Positions 24,508 through 32,523 of a DNA stretch of 35,332 nucleotides are shown here, one piece after another. Source of the stretch: Nostoc sp. NOS(2021) (GTDB lineage: Bacteria; Cyanobacteriota; Cyanobacteriia; Cyanobacteriales; Nostocaceae); NCBI RefSeq assembly GCF_017115025.1, contig NZ_JABXKM010000037.1, positions 1-35,332 of the forward strand. The letters are read 5' to 3'. A program made the translations under genes and the position numbers. Within the stretch, counting starts at the first letter, position 1, and every line of letters begins with the position of its first letter. The notes below the pieces were generated by a model that did no database searches, was not told the DNA's origin, and saw only the letters and a program-made list of their open reading frames with translations.

Positions 24508-24828
24508 TTATTTACTTGCATTTATACCAATTACCCCCATGATTATTAAGGCGATCGACAAGAGTTTGATGAATGTGGCAGATTCACGAAACCAGATAAT
24601 ACCAATGATCGCAATTAGGATAGTTCCCAATCCAGCCCAGACAGAATAAGCCACACTCACTTCAAGTTTCTTGAGAGCAAAGGTCAAAAAAGTAAAACAA
24701 AGTCCATAGAAAACAAATATTAATACGGAAGGAACTATTTTAGTAAATCCTTGTGATAACTTCATGCAAGTTGTGCCTGAAACTTCAAAGAGGATTGCTG
24801 CAATAAGGTAAAACCAACTTGTTGACAT
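24508..24828 (-). CDS. Small multidrug resistance (SMR) efflux protein
   Basis: This is a 106-residue protein with four membrane helices, the standard SMR length. The essential proton/substrate-binding glutamate is E15 (ILFEVSGTTCMKLSQGF), and W64 in VAYSVWAGLGT matches the conserved EmrE tryptophan. Members act as antiparallel dimers exporting cationic compounds or guanidinium in exchange for protons. It stands alone, convergent with the permease gene. Confidence 0.9.
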   Translation of the reverse strand: MSTSWFYLIAAILFEVSGTTCMKLSQGFTKIVPSVLIFVFYGLCFTFLTFALKKLEVSVAYSVWAGLGTILIAIIGIIWFRESATFIKLLSIALIIMGVIGINASK

Positions 24829-25313
24829 ATCTGTTATCAGCAGTTTGTTAGGAATCTCTTATTATCTCTGTGAAATTAAAAAAATACAACAGGTCTAATT
24901 ATGATTATTAGTCGCATGAATATACTAAATATTTGTATGATGTACTACTCCTAGCAAGCTTTAAGAGTAGGAGGCGGGTGACGCTAGTATTAATGTTTAA
25001 AATATACAGCAGATTTCAAGGAAAGTGAAGTACACAACGATTCGTCTCAAAGCTAGGTATAAAGCCTGTTTTAATTCTAAATTATGCTCTAATTGTTCTA
25101 TTTTAAGTCTGCTTTTGTAGAGTTTACCGAACACACCTATTGAAAATTACCGTACTTGTTATTAACTAGATTTTTGGTTCGGTAATCTTCATAAATCAGG
25201 TGACAAAAACCGAAGTTACACCAATGTACTTTTTTAATACTATGAGAACAAAGAAAGGAATTAAATCCTCAATTAGTTCAACAGCAAAAATACTGATTAT
25301 CCGAGGTAGAGAT
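24829..25313. other. Intergenic region upstream of hsp20
   Basis: This AT-rich region between divergent SMR and Hsp20 genes must hold both promoters. I saw no CIRCE-type inverted repeat (TTAGCACTC...GAGTGCTAA). An open frame continues upstream of the hsp20 ATG to about 25200 but does not look like Hsp20. Confidence 0.4.
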
Positions 25314-25763
25314 ATGACATTAGTACGTTGGAACCCCTGGCAAGAATTTAACGCAATACAACGCCAAATCAATCGCTTATTTGATGAAGATACGTTGCCA
25401 ACTGTATTTTTGGATAGAGGTTTATCTAGAGTTACTGCTGCTGAGTTAAAAGAAACTGAAGATGCAATTCATCTGAAGTTAGAACTTCCGGGAATTGAAG
25501 CTAAAGACGTGGATTTGCAAGTTACAGAAAATGCTGTATACCTGAGTGTTGAGCGGAAGTCGGAAGCGAAATCTGAAGATAAAGGTGTGATCAAAAGCGA
25601 ATTCCACTATGGTAAATTCCAACGTGTAATTCCTTTACCTACTCGGATTCAAAATACCAACGTCACGGCAGATTATAAAGATGGCATCTTGAACCTGACG
25701 CTACCCAAAGCTGAAGAAGAAAAGAATAAAGTTGTCAAAGTTAATCTAGCATCATCTGGCTAA
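25314..25763 (+). CDS. Hsp20/alpha-crystallin small heat shock protein
   Basis: This is a 149-residue small heat shock protein. It begins with TLVRWNPWQEFNAIQRQINR, typical of cyanobacterial HspA-type proteins. An alpha-crystallin domain follows (about 45-140; LKLELPGIEAKDVDLQV, RKSEAKSEDKGVIKSEFHYG, ADYKDGILNLTLPKAEE). It forms oligomers that hold unfolding proteins and may associate with thylakoids. I chose the ATG at 25314 because MTLVRWNP is the normal family start and is preceded by CCGAGGTAGAGAT, although the frame is open about 114 bases further upstream. A strong terminator follows at 25803. Confidence 0.92.
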   Translation: MTLVRWNPWQEFNAIQRQINRLFDEDTLPTVFLDRGLSRVTAAELKETEDAIHLKLELPGIEAKDVDLQVTENAVYLSVERKSEAKSEDKGVIKSEFHYGKFQRVIPLPTRIQNTNVTADYKDGILNLTLPKAEEEKNKVVKVNLASSG

Positions 25764-25802
25764 TTTCCGCTTGATATCTGCTAGCTATCTATTAAACTAA
25801 AT

Positions 25803-25836
25803 AAAAAGCGCTCTCCAAAAGGGGAGCGCTTTTTAG
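25803..25836 (+). terminator. Intrinsic terminator after hsp20
   Basis: AAAAGCGCTCTCC pairs with GGGGAGCGCTTTT across an AAAA loop, with one G-T pair, ending in a T stretch. It lies 40 bp after the hsp20 stop. Confidence 0.9.
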
Positions 25837-25879
25837 TGTGAATTACTCAGCCGATACAGATTTATTAGGAAAGTGCAAA

Positions 25880-25980
25880 ATTTGAAATCTTGTAGAGTAT
25901 GTTATTGCGTAGGATAACGCACCATTTCAGATTTTAGGTACGCTGGGACGAATGTCCTAACGCATCCTACAAAACTTGCT
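25880..25980. repeat. Dispersed GTAGGATAACGCACC-type repeat
   Basis: Two related halves, GCGTAGGATAACGCACCATT near 25907 and TGTCCTAACGCATCCTAC near 25952, face each other and form an imperfect inverted repeat. Related sequence occurs at about 18632-18664 upstream of the dihydroorotase-like gene. Confidence 0.55.
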
Positions 25981-26004
25981 CTTGATTAAATCCACATTTC
26001 TTAG

Positions 26005-26304
26005 TTAAGCGTTAAGCGCATCTTCTTGATGGGTTTCGATTACACAATCAGAAGTAGCATAGGCAACGCAGGTGAGAACCCATCCCTCGTCAATTTGATC
26101 GTCGTCTAAGAAATTCTGATCATCTTGGTTAACTGTACCTGAAATCAGCTTCCCGGTGCAGCTAGAGCAAGAACCAGCATTACAAGAATAGGGCAAGTCC
26201 AGATGATATTCTTCGTTAGCAATCTCTAGGATGTACTCATCATCAGGAACGTCAATTGTTTTTTCTCCATCTGGAGTACGTAATGTGACCTTGTAAGTTG
26301 CCAT
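26005..26304 (-). CDS. Plant-type [2Fe-2S] ferredoxin (PetF-like)
   Basis: This is a 99-residue ferredoxin with the cluster-binding cysteines C41, C46, C49 and C79 ([15 protein letters not shown] and VLTCVAY) in the correct C-x4-C-x2-C spacing, and the acidic FLDDDQI segment. It carries electrons from photosystem I or reductases to soluble enzymes. It resembles PetF paralogues more than heterocyst FdxH, with substitutions such as [11 protein letters not shown] that suggest a specialised paralogue. The neighbouring hemD is on the same strand, 80 bp upstream. Confidence 0.93.
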   Translation of the reverse strand: MATYKVTLRTPDGEKTIDVPDDEYILEIANEEYHLDLPYSCNAGSCSSCTGKLISGTVNQDDQNFLDDDQIDEGWVLTCVAYATSDCVIETHQEDALNA

Positions 26305-26385
26305 GTAACAATCCCTAGTTAAGATAAACTCTATTTCCGATACTACGGGTTTATGTGCAGCTAGTCTAGAGTTGATTGTGGTTGA

Positions 26386-27288
26386 TTACCCTACATCACC
26401 AAGCGCTGAGTGTGAACTGGAACTGAGAGTAAAAAATTCTGCGATCGCTTCCCCAAATCCCTCAAATGAACTATAATCCGCAGACACGATGGAGACATTC
26501 ATACCCAACTTTTGGGCATTAGCAGTTGTATAAGGGCCAAAACATGCAATAATACAATGTTCATAATCGCTTGGCGAGTTGACCATTGTCAAAAAGCTTT
26601 CTACTTCCGCCGTGCTACTAAAGGCAATTACATTGATCATTGCTTGACGCATCAGGTTTAATTCAATACTGTAGATATTTTTATCTAAACCCTGCGTGAT
26701 ATAGGTAGGTACGCGAGTTACTTTTATGCCCAATTTCTGCAAATCCGTAATTAAATTGGGTACAACATCAGGCTCAGGCAAACCAACAACTTCTGGAGCA
26801 GGTATCAGCACTTTTTTATCGTTAATTTGCGGAAGTTTTGCTAATTCAGCCACAATTCCGGCTGGGCTAGATTCTGTTGGGATTAAATCCACTTTGCCAC
26901 AAAAAGACAATAAGCTTTCTGCGTCTTTTCCTAAAGCACATAAGTGACAATTTTTTAGCACAGATACGGGAATATCTAAATCATTCATCCGGTGAAAAAA
27001 TGCAGTGATCCCGTTTCTACTGGTGAAGATAATCCAATCAAATTCGTCTATTCGTTCCAGAGCAGTATCTAACTTAGTGTAGTTTGATAAATAACAAGTT
27101 TCGATAGTAGGCATGAGAACAGGTAGACCACCTTGTTTGATTATTTGTTCAGATAACCTATAAGCATAATTTCTCGGTGCTGTTACTAAAATTCTCTTGC
27201 TATATAAAGGTAGTTCTCTAGATGGAGTGAGCAGGTTGATTTCTGTTGATTGGTCTGTTGATTGGGTGTGCATTTGTTTATTTCCCAT
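26386..27288 (-). CDS. hemD: Uroporphyrinogen-III synthase
   Basis: This is a protein of about 300 residues from the HemD family, which closes and isomerises hydroxymethylbilane to uroporphyrinogen III for haem, chlorophyll, sirohaem and B12. Characteristic parts are SKRILVTAPRNYAYRLSEQI, DWIIFTSRNGITAFFHRM, NVIAFSSTAEVESFLTM and IIACFGPYTTANAQKLGM. The family is poorly conserved but this pattern of two alternating domains is clear. I prefer the ATG at 27288 (MGNKQMHT), or 27273. The frame extends to 27369, but there it runs into a dispersed palindrome and looks non-native. Confidence 0.85.
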   Translation of the reverse strand: MGNKQMHTQSTDQSTEINLLTPSRELPLYSKRILVTAPRNYAYRLSEQIIKQGGLPVLMPTIETCYLSNYTKLDTALERIDEFDWIIFTSRNGITAFFHRMNDLDIPVSVLKNCHLCALGKDAESLLSFCGKVDLIPTESSPAGIVAELAKLPQINDKKVLIPAPEVVGLPEPDVVPNLITDLQKLGIKVTRVPTYITQGLDKNIYSIELNLMRQAMINVIAFSSTAEVESFLTMVNSPSDYEHCIIACFGPYTTANAQKLGMNVSIVSADYSSFEGFGEAIAEFFTLSSSSHSALGDVG

Positions 27289-27358
27289 TTCATTGCTATT
27301 GCACTTTAGAATGCAATACGCTTGGTGTTCGTGATATTTTGCCCCGGAAGATCCCCCC

Positions 27359-27392
27359 AACCCCCTCAAAACTTTAAAGTTTTGAGGGGGTT
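27359..27392. repeat. Perfect 34-bp palindrome upstream of hemD
   Basis: AACCCCCTCAAAACTTT (27359-27375) is followed directly by its exact reverse complement (27376-27392). The arms are perfect with no loop. It may be a dispersed repeat or affect hemD transcription. Confidence 0.85.
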
Positions 27393-27798
27393 GTTAAAAT
27401 TCCCCAAAGGTTATTAGAGTGAATGTAATCTCTCTAAATACAGTTTTACGTAAAAGCGTAGCGTTTTTAATGCAAGCCGACGCATTAACAATGCATAGGA
27501 ATGCATTGGCATTGTAGGGTATTGACAAATTTAATTCGCTCAACAACGATTTTCTCGATTGGCTCGCTTATTACTTCCCCATTGGAGACAAAATAGAAGC
27601 CTATGTAGTGGCACTGTGAGAACAACTTTCACCTTTTAGATATTCAGCAAAGGTGCAAAGAACAATTCAGACATGAATTCAGCAGCGTCAAAATTTTGAT
27701 GCTGCTGAATTGATCTAGAATTTAGAGACAAGCCGCAAAGCTTATACGCACTTCCCAACGCATATATCAATTTTAAGAGGATAGCGCTCGCTATAAAT
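27393..27798. other. Non-coding spacer with small repeats
   Basis: No supported gene. It includes GCGTAGCGTTTTTAATGC and a GCATAGGAATGCATTGGCATTG stretch rich in GCATT. A short open stretch at about 27534-27619 ends in TGA and could be a gene scrap, but I could not identify it. Confidence 0.35.
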
Positions 27799-28194
27799 TT
27801 AATTCCCAACCACTTTTAACCAAGTCGGCAAATCAGCTAAACTGGTAAAATCTAACAGTGCTTCGCTCAAATCTTCGAGAACAGGTAAAGGTAAATCAAA
27901 AAGTGGCGATCGCATTTCCCCAGACAATTCTCCAAACCGCTTAGTCAACAATCGGATAATAAGGTTAGCAGCCTCTTCCCGTCGTCCTTCCTCTCGTCCT
28001 TCCTCTCGTCCTTCCTCCTTAATTTCTCGGTAAACTCTCGTTTCTTTGAGCGTTATTCCTAGCATAGACTCCACCTCAGCTCGACTTAATTTTTCAAACT
28101 TGTACACCATAATCGTCCAAATCGGGTAGAGGAAAAGCGAGAGCCTGGATAGCCGTTGAGAGAAAAACCTAGATGCCACCACCAGACGAAGCAT
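27799..28194 (-). pseudogene. Rpn/DUF4351-type nuclease C-terminal remnant
   Basis: Only the C-terminal part of a PD-(D/E)XK transposase-like (Rpn family) protein remains. VYKFEKLSRAEVESMLGITL is followed by KETRVYREIKEEG, REEG repeats, ANLIIRLLTKRFGELS and a final LPVLEDLSEALLDFTSLADL. The nuclease domain is absent. Upstream the frame merges into unrelated sequence at about 28110-28140, shared with the end of a small membrane protein gene. Three 12-bp units at 27983-28018 encode the Arg/Glu/Gly repeats. These remnants are common in cyanobacterial genomes. Confidence 0.75.
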
Positions 28195-28358
28195 ATAGTG
28201 ATGTAAGTCAACTTTGTTCCCACATTCAGTTGAATAATTTGACCAAAGATGAGTTCAAAAATATAGCTAATGACAGCAATTACAGCAATAAAAAGTAGTC
28301 CCTTAAATGGCTGGCTTTTCCAAATACTCCGCCTCTGGGTTGGGTTTGCAACGCTCAT
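28086..28358 (-). CDS. Small membrane protein of unknown function, probably truncated
   Basis: A 90-codon frame begins at an ATG at 28358. Residues about 18-63 form one or two hydrophobic helices (GLLFIAVIAVISYIFELIFG, LTYITICFVWWWHLGFSL). The last 20 residues are read out of frame through the start of the Rpn-type remnant and look non-native, so the real gene is probably cut by a recombination junction. I do not recognise the family. Confidence 0.45.
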   Translation of the reverse strand: MSVANPTQRRSIWKSQPFKGLLFIAVIAVISYIFELIFGQIIQLNVGTKLTYITICFVWWWHLGFSLNGYPGSRFSSTRFGRLWCTSLKN

Positions 28359-28798
28359 AGTATCAACTTAAATAATGTTGGATTTATCAGGGGCAAAGCA
28401 TTCTGGTAAATATAACAGTTCTCGCTTGAGTGACGTACAAGAACCCCACCCTCAACCCCCTCCCCGCACGCGAGGAGCTTGCTCTGATGTACCTTATGTG
28501 ATTAGGAAACGCTATATTACCCCCGAAAGCTTCACCGAATTTTAGACTTCGGCGTGAGCGCTACTTCTCTACGAGAGGCTGCGCCAACGACAACGCTCAG
28601 TACAAGTCAGTCGAACGCTTTTAAATTTTGAATCTTAAATCCAAAATTTAAAATGTCTGAGAGCAAGCAAATTTCTTTGTGGAATAAATCCAAAATCTAC
28701 AATTCTTTATTCAGAGGAACTGCATTAATGCATGGGATCAATCTAAAATCCCAAATCCCAAATCCCAAATTGATTGACCCCAATAGAAAATGCGGCAA
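28359..28798. repeat. Spacer of dispersed repeats downstream of sfnB
   Basis: No gene is supported. The region contains AGAACCCCACCCTCAACCCC, GCGTGAGCGCTACTTCTCTA (a relative of which is at about 35098-35160) and three tandem TCCCAAA heptamers at 28749-28769. Confidence 0.55.
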
Positions 28799-30004
28799 TT
28801 ACAGCCAAGGATGGCGTGGGGGATAAACACCATTGAGGAAGTAGTTACCAACAGCGTAGTATTTCCAGCGCACGGGATCGTGGAGTGTGTGAGCGCGGGC
28901 ATTTCGCCAGTGGCGATTGTAGTTGAATTGCTCCAATGTGGACTTAGTACCTGCTAGTTCAAACAACTTATTGGTAGCTAGTAATGCTGCTTCAGTGGCT
29001 AAGGCTTTGGCTTCCGCAACTGCGATCGATGCTTCCACTACCTTGGGTTCTTCTAAACCTGACTCGTTGGCGATGTCGAGAAACTCACCCGCACGTCGCA
29101 GTAATGCTTCAGCAGCGTGAACCTGAATTTGGACATTGCCTAAGTTATAGAGCGTCAGAGGGTCTTCGTATCCTTTTTCTAAATTGCTGTCAACCCAAGG
29201 GCGGGTATGGTTGCGGACAAAGTAGATGGTGTCACGAACTGCGGCTTTGGCAATCCCCACGTCTACAGCAGCTTGGATAATTTGCGCGATCGCACCCATT
29301 GGTGTTGCCCGCTCAAAGGCTAAGTAGTGCGGAATGACGTGTTCTGCCTTCACTTTCACATTTTCAATAATGGTAGTGCCGCTAGCTGTAGTACGCTGTC
29401 CGAAGCTCGTCCAGTCATCAAGTAGGGTCAATCCGGCGGCATCTCTTTCGACAAATGCCACCACTGTCTTACCATCTTGACTAGCAATCACGGGAACCCA
29501 ATCAGCTAGTAATGCCCCGGCGGAGTAATATTTACGTCCGTTGAGTACGAAGTCAGAACCATCTGGTTCTAACTTTGTCTGGACATCGGTGACAGACTTA
29601 GTACCAATTTCCGAGAAGGCGTTACCAAAGCGCTTACCTTGTAAAGCCAAATCAAAGAAGAACTTCTTCTGCTCATCTGTACCATCCAAGCGAACTGCTT
29701 CCACCATGTAGAGGTGGTTTTGGGGAATTTGACCGAGGCTAGAATCAGCTTCGGAGATGATTTTAATGACTTCTGCTAAGGTGACACTCGATACAAAAGC
29801 CCCACCATACTCTTTAGGGACTGTGATCCCCCACAATCCGCTCTGGGAGAACTTTTGCACTTCCTCAGCAGGCAAACGCCGATTTTGGTCGCGCTCTGAG
29901 TCTCCCTTGGCAAACTCAGCTGCCAATTCGTGAGCGATCGCGATCGCTTCTTTGTCATCCCGAATGATATGCGCCTTCTGTTCAGTATCAATTACTGATG
30001 TCAT
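28799..30004 (-). CDS. sfnB: SfnB-family sulfur acquisition oxidoreductase
   Basis: This is a 401-residue acyl-CoA dehydrogenase-fold flavoprotein of the SfnB/DszC group. Features include GLWGITVPKEYGGAFVSSVT, FGNAFSEIGTKSVTDVQTKL, FVLNGRKYYSAGALLADWVP and a C-terminal YNRHWRNARAHTLHDPVRWK, typical of DszC-like monooxygenases rather than true acyl-CoA dehydrogenases. SfnB is associated in Pseudomonas with using dimethylsulfone-derived sulfur. The ATG at 30004 follows AAGGAG. The gene is 230 bp downstream of sfnG on the same strand, with which it probably cooperates. The flavin reductase partner is not here. Confidence 0.9.
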   Translation of the reverse strand: MTSVIDTEQKAHIIRDDKEAIAIAHELAAEFAKGDSERDQNRRLPAEEVQKFSQSGLWGITVPKEYGGAFVSSVTLAEVIKIISEADSSLGQIPQNHLYMVEAVRLDGTDEQKKFFFDLALQGKRFGNAFSEIGTKSVTDVQTKLEPDGSDFVLNGRKYYSAGALLADWVPVIASQDGKTVVAFVERDAAGLTLLDDWTSFGQRTTASGTTIIENVKVKAEHVIPHYLAFERATPMGAIAQIIQAAVDVGIAKAAVRDTIYFVRNHTRPWVDSNLEKGYEDPLTLYNLGNVQIQVHAAEALLRRAGEFLDIANESGLEEPKVVEASIAVAEAKALATEAALLATNKLFELAGTKSTLEQFNYNRHWRNARAHTLHDPVRWKYYAVGNYFLNGVYPPRHPWL

Positions 30005-30236
30005 AATATAACTCCTTGATTGTGATCAGTATTTAACCAGACAATGATCTAAATACATTGGCTAGTGGTAATTTGTAGGGCTGATTGCAATATGCCAATA
30101 CACAGATTGAATCTGGTAAGATTCTTTGAATGATCAACTTTTTGTAGGAATGGGCTTAACCATTGAACGACTTCCCAAATAAAGCCCGGATAAATTACAC
30201 AACTACTTGCAGAAGTCGTTAACTCTCAAGAATCTG

Positions 30237-31334
30237 CTACACCACAACTAACTCATCAACCTTACGACGATTAGCTTCTAGTTCGCGCACAATCGGAATT
30301 ACTGTCTTACCAAATGCAGGCAAATCATCCGAGTAGTGTAAGAAGCCACCGAGAATTAGATCAACTCCGACTTCATAAAACTGGCGAATCTTGTCAGCCA
30401 CCTGATCAGCCGTACCAATCAAGCCGGAACGGAAGCCATCGTTATACTGCACCAAGTCTTCAAAATTGGAATTAGCCCACATTCCCTGATGCTCACGAGT
30501 AGAGGCTCCCGCCTGTTTCACTGCTTCGCCAAATCCTTTCACCGCCTCTACATCTGCTTGGGCAATAATATCGCGCAATACTTCATGGGCTTCTGCTTCC
30601 GTATCTCGCACGATGATAAAGGAATTCAGACCAAACTTAATTTTGCGTCCTTCAAGACTCGCTAATGCAGACACTTCTTCAATCTGCGATCGCACCCCTT
30701 CTATAGTGTTGCCATTCATAAAATACCAATCAGAGACGCGGCCAGCCATGCGCCGGGCTGCTTTCGAGTTACCACCTTGGAATATCTCCGGGTGTGGATT
30801 CTGATTAATCGGTTTGGGCTTCACCCAACCACCATTGATGCGATAAAAGTCGCCCTTAAAGTGAAACTCCTCCTCTGTCCACAAACCTTTGAGAACGCGG
30901 ATAAATTCTTCGGAACGACGATAGCGTTCGTCATGGTCTAACCACGGTTCACCATAGATGGTGAATTCATCTTTGAACCAGCCGCTAACCACATTTAGTG
31001 CAAACCGACCGTTTGACAGAAAATCAATGCTGGCACCGATTTTAGCAACTACTCCCGGATGCCACAATCCAGGGTGAACTGCTGCAATTAGCTTCAATTT
31101 CTTGGTGACAGGAGCTAGGGCTGACACGGTTGTAAGTGCCTCTAGTTGGTACTCAGCGCCATAGCTGGCGATAAATCTGGCTTGTGCTAGAGCATATTCA
31201 AACCCGACTTCTTCAGCCGTCTGAGCTAGTTGAGCATTGTATTCGTAAGTCCAATCTGTCCGTTGGGGGATTTTACTAACAACTAACCCCCCGCTAACGT
31301 TGGGAATCCAGTATGCGAACTTAATATCTACCAT
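30237..31334 (-). CDS. sfnG: FMNH2-dependent dimethylsulfone monooxygenase SfnG
   Basis: This is a 365-residue LLM-class flavin monooxygenase. It is close to SfnG: KFAYWIPNVSGGLVVSKIPQ at the N-terminus, SYGAEYQLEALTTVSALAPV, RFALNVVSGWFKDEFTIYGE, and FQGGNSKAARRMAGRVSDWY. SfnG converts dimethylsulfone to methanesulfinate using FMNH2 and oxygen, feeding later desulfonation. The neighbouring sfnB and, far away in this window, the TauD and NtaA-type genes fit a sulfur-starvation set (inference). No clear ribosome site precedes the ATG. The promoter should lie in 31335-31590. Confidence 0.92.
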   Translation of the reverse strand: MVDIKFAYWIPNVSGGLVVSKIPQRTDWTYEYNAQLAQTAEEVGFEYALAQARFIASYGAEYQLEALTTVSALAPVTKKLKLIAAVHPGLWHPGVVAKIGASIDFLSNGRFALNVVSGWFKDEFTIYGEPWLDHDERYRRSEEFIRVLKGLWTEEEFHFKGDFYRINGGWVKPKPINQNPHPEIFQGGNSKAARRMAGRVSDWYFMNGNTIEGVRSQIEEVSALASLEGRKIKFGLNSFIIVRDTEAEAHEVLRDIIAQADVEAVKGFGEAVKQAGASTREHQGMWANSNFEDLVQYNDGFRSGLIGTADQVADKIRQFYEVGVDLILGGFLHYSDDLPAFGKTVIPIVRELEANRRKVDELVVV

Positions 31335-31588
31335 AATTGTGCGTTTGTAATTGAAACTGCTTGGTTATTTGTCTAAGTTTGCTTGTAATCCAACAAAGCC
31401 TAATTTTTGATCACTAACAAATCAGCTAAACTTGATTCGGCAAAATCTTAGTCAAAATCGAAAGCTTGAGAGCAGCTGGAAACTACTCTGAGTTTATAAG
31501 TAGACAATCTCAAGATGTGATAGTGGCAATATACCATAACTCGACCGTGCTACCGTAGTTATTAATGTATCAGACTTTATCACGATAA
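31335..31588. promoter_or_regulatory. Upstream region of sfnG
   Basis: This AT-rich region precedes the leftward sfnG and must carry its promoter. I see no clear known sulfur-regulator box. An in-frame TAA at 31586-31588 marks the left limit of the following gene fragment. Confidence 0.35.
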
Positions 31589-31790
31589 TTTTTCCGATGT
31601 CGTGACGCTGGTGAATCAGACCGGGCGATTGACTTAGCGGCTCGTCAGGGAGATTATTTATTTATCAATGCTGATGAACCAGAAAAAACGGCAGCATTGG
31701 TGCAGAAAGTGAAAAGATTGGCTAGCGATCGCTACCAACGTCAGATTAAAGTAGCATTCCCCAAGGACTCCACGTTACTTATTGGATCGA
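31589..31790 (+). pseudogene. LLM-class flavin monooxygenase fragment
   Basis: In the frame starting after the TAA at 31586, the translation reads DAGESDRAIDLAARQGDYLF, then INADEPEKTAALVQKVKRLA and SDRYQRQIKVAF. This matches the central part of SsuD/SfnG-type monooxygenases, comparable with FQGGNSKAARRMAGRVSDWYF in the neighbouring sfnG. There is no start, and the frame soon leaves homology near 31745-31790, where a DUF6745-type fragment begins. It is a dead piece of an additional organosulfur enzyme. Confidence 0.55.
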
Positions 31791-31791
31791 G

Positions 31792-32214
31792 TTGGCCGGA
31801 AGTGGGATTACCAGTTTATCTGCGGGGCATGGTTTTGTCTGGCGCTGGCGAGGCGTGCAGGTGACGGATAAGATTGCCTTTGAATCCCAGTCGATAACTG
31901 GGCAGGATATCCTGAATATAGAGAATGTTGAGTTGCGCCGCGTGCTGATTGAACGTCTGGGATACGAGACATTTTTGCAGCAAGTGGGAGGGTTGATCCG
32001 CGATCGCGATCGAGACTCTGGTGGAGAACGTCAACTAGTCTACATTCCTTTTGAGGATGACGAGCCGCTGATGGTCTTGAAAGTTACTTGTCCATCCACA
32101 AGACATCTTCATATTTTGCGCGTTCCTCCTGATATGCGAAATTGCCATCAGGCAGCCGCCTGGATTGCAGGCTTTAATAACCCAGATGATTATAACCCTG
32201 CGATCGAAGCGTAA
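31792..32214 (+). pseudogene. DUF6745-like protein, C-terminal fragment
   Basis: About 125 residues match the C-terminal domain of large proteins annotated DUF6745: HGFVWRWRGVQVTDKIAFES, VELRRVLIERLGYETFLQQV, LMVLKVTCPSTRHLHILRVP and the final CHQAAAWIAGFNNPDDYNP. The frame opens only with a TTG near 31792 and lacks the N-terminal part. The join with the monooxygenase fragment lies at about 31750-31815. Function of the family is unknown. A short protein from an internal start cannot be excluded. Confidence 0.6.
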
Positions 32215-32428
32215 TTAGGACTAACCCTTTCAAGGTGGGTAAAATTTTTGGACAATAATTCTCTTTTCTCTGTGTACTCTGCGCCTCTGCGGTTTAAAAG
32301 TGATTTATTGAACCGCAGAGGCACAGAGGAGGACACTTGCGTGGGCGGGTTTCCCGACTTGAGCAAAGTGTCCGTAACGCAGAGAGGAAAGCAAAGATTT
32401 TATGAGTCACTTTGAAAGGGCTACTCAA
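32215..32428. repeat. Intergenic dispersed hairpin (GCCTCTGCGGTT)
   Basis: GCCTCTGCGGTT (32283-32294) pairs perfectly with AACCGCAGAGGC (32311-32322) over a 16-base loop. CTCTGTGTACTCTGCGCCTC sequence around it is a widespread cyanobacterial dispersed repeat. No gene. Confidence 0.7.
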
Positions 32429-32523
32429 TAGACATAGGAGTGAAAATTAATTCTGCGTTGCTCGAAATCCTTGCTAGGGACAATTCATGAATTGTCCCTA
32501 CGTCATTTTCACTCCTATGTCTA
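32429..32523. mobile_element. 95-bp MITE with perfect 19-bp ends
   Basis: TAGACATAGGAGTGAAAAT at 32429-32447 is exactly repeated in reverse complement at 32505-32523. The outer TA at both ends fits TA target duplication (IS630/Tc1-type). A perfect 26-bp palindrome (13-bp arms TAGGGACAATTCA) lies inside at 32475-32500. The right end provides the TAG stop codon of the vWA gene. Interior sequence resembles the decayed element near 13036-13065. Confidence 0.85.

Noticed and set aside
24829..25313. CIRCE element controlling hsp20
   Set aside because: No TTAGCACTC-N9-GAGTGCTAA sequence is present.
27534..27619. Short open stretch that looks protein-like (NDFLDWLAYYFPIGDKIEAY)
   Set aside because: It has no start codon or ribosome site and I could not link it to a family.
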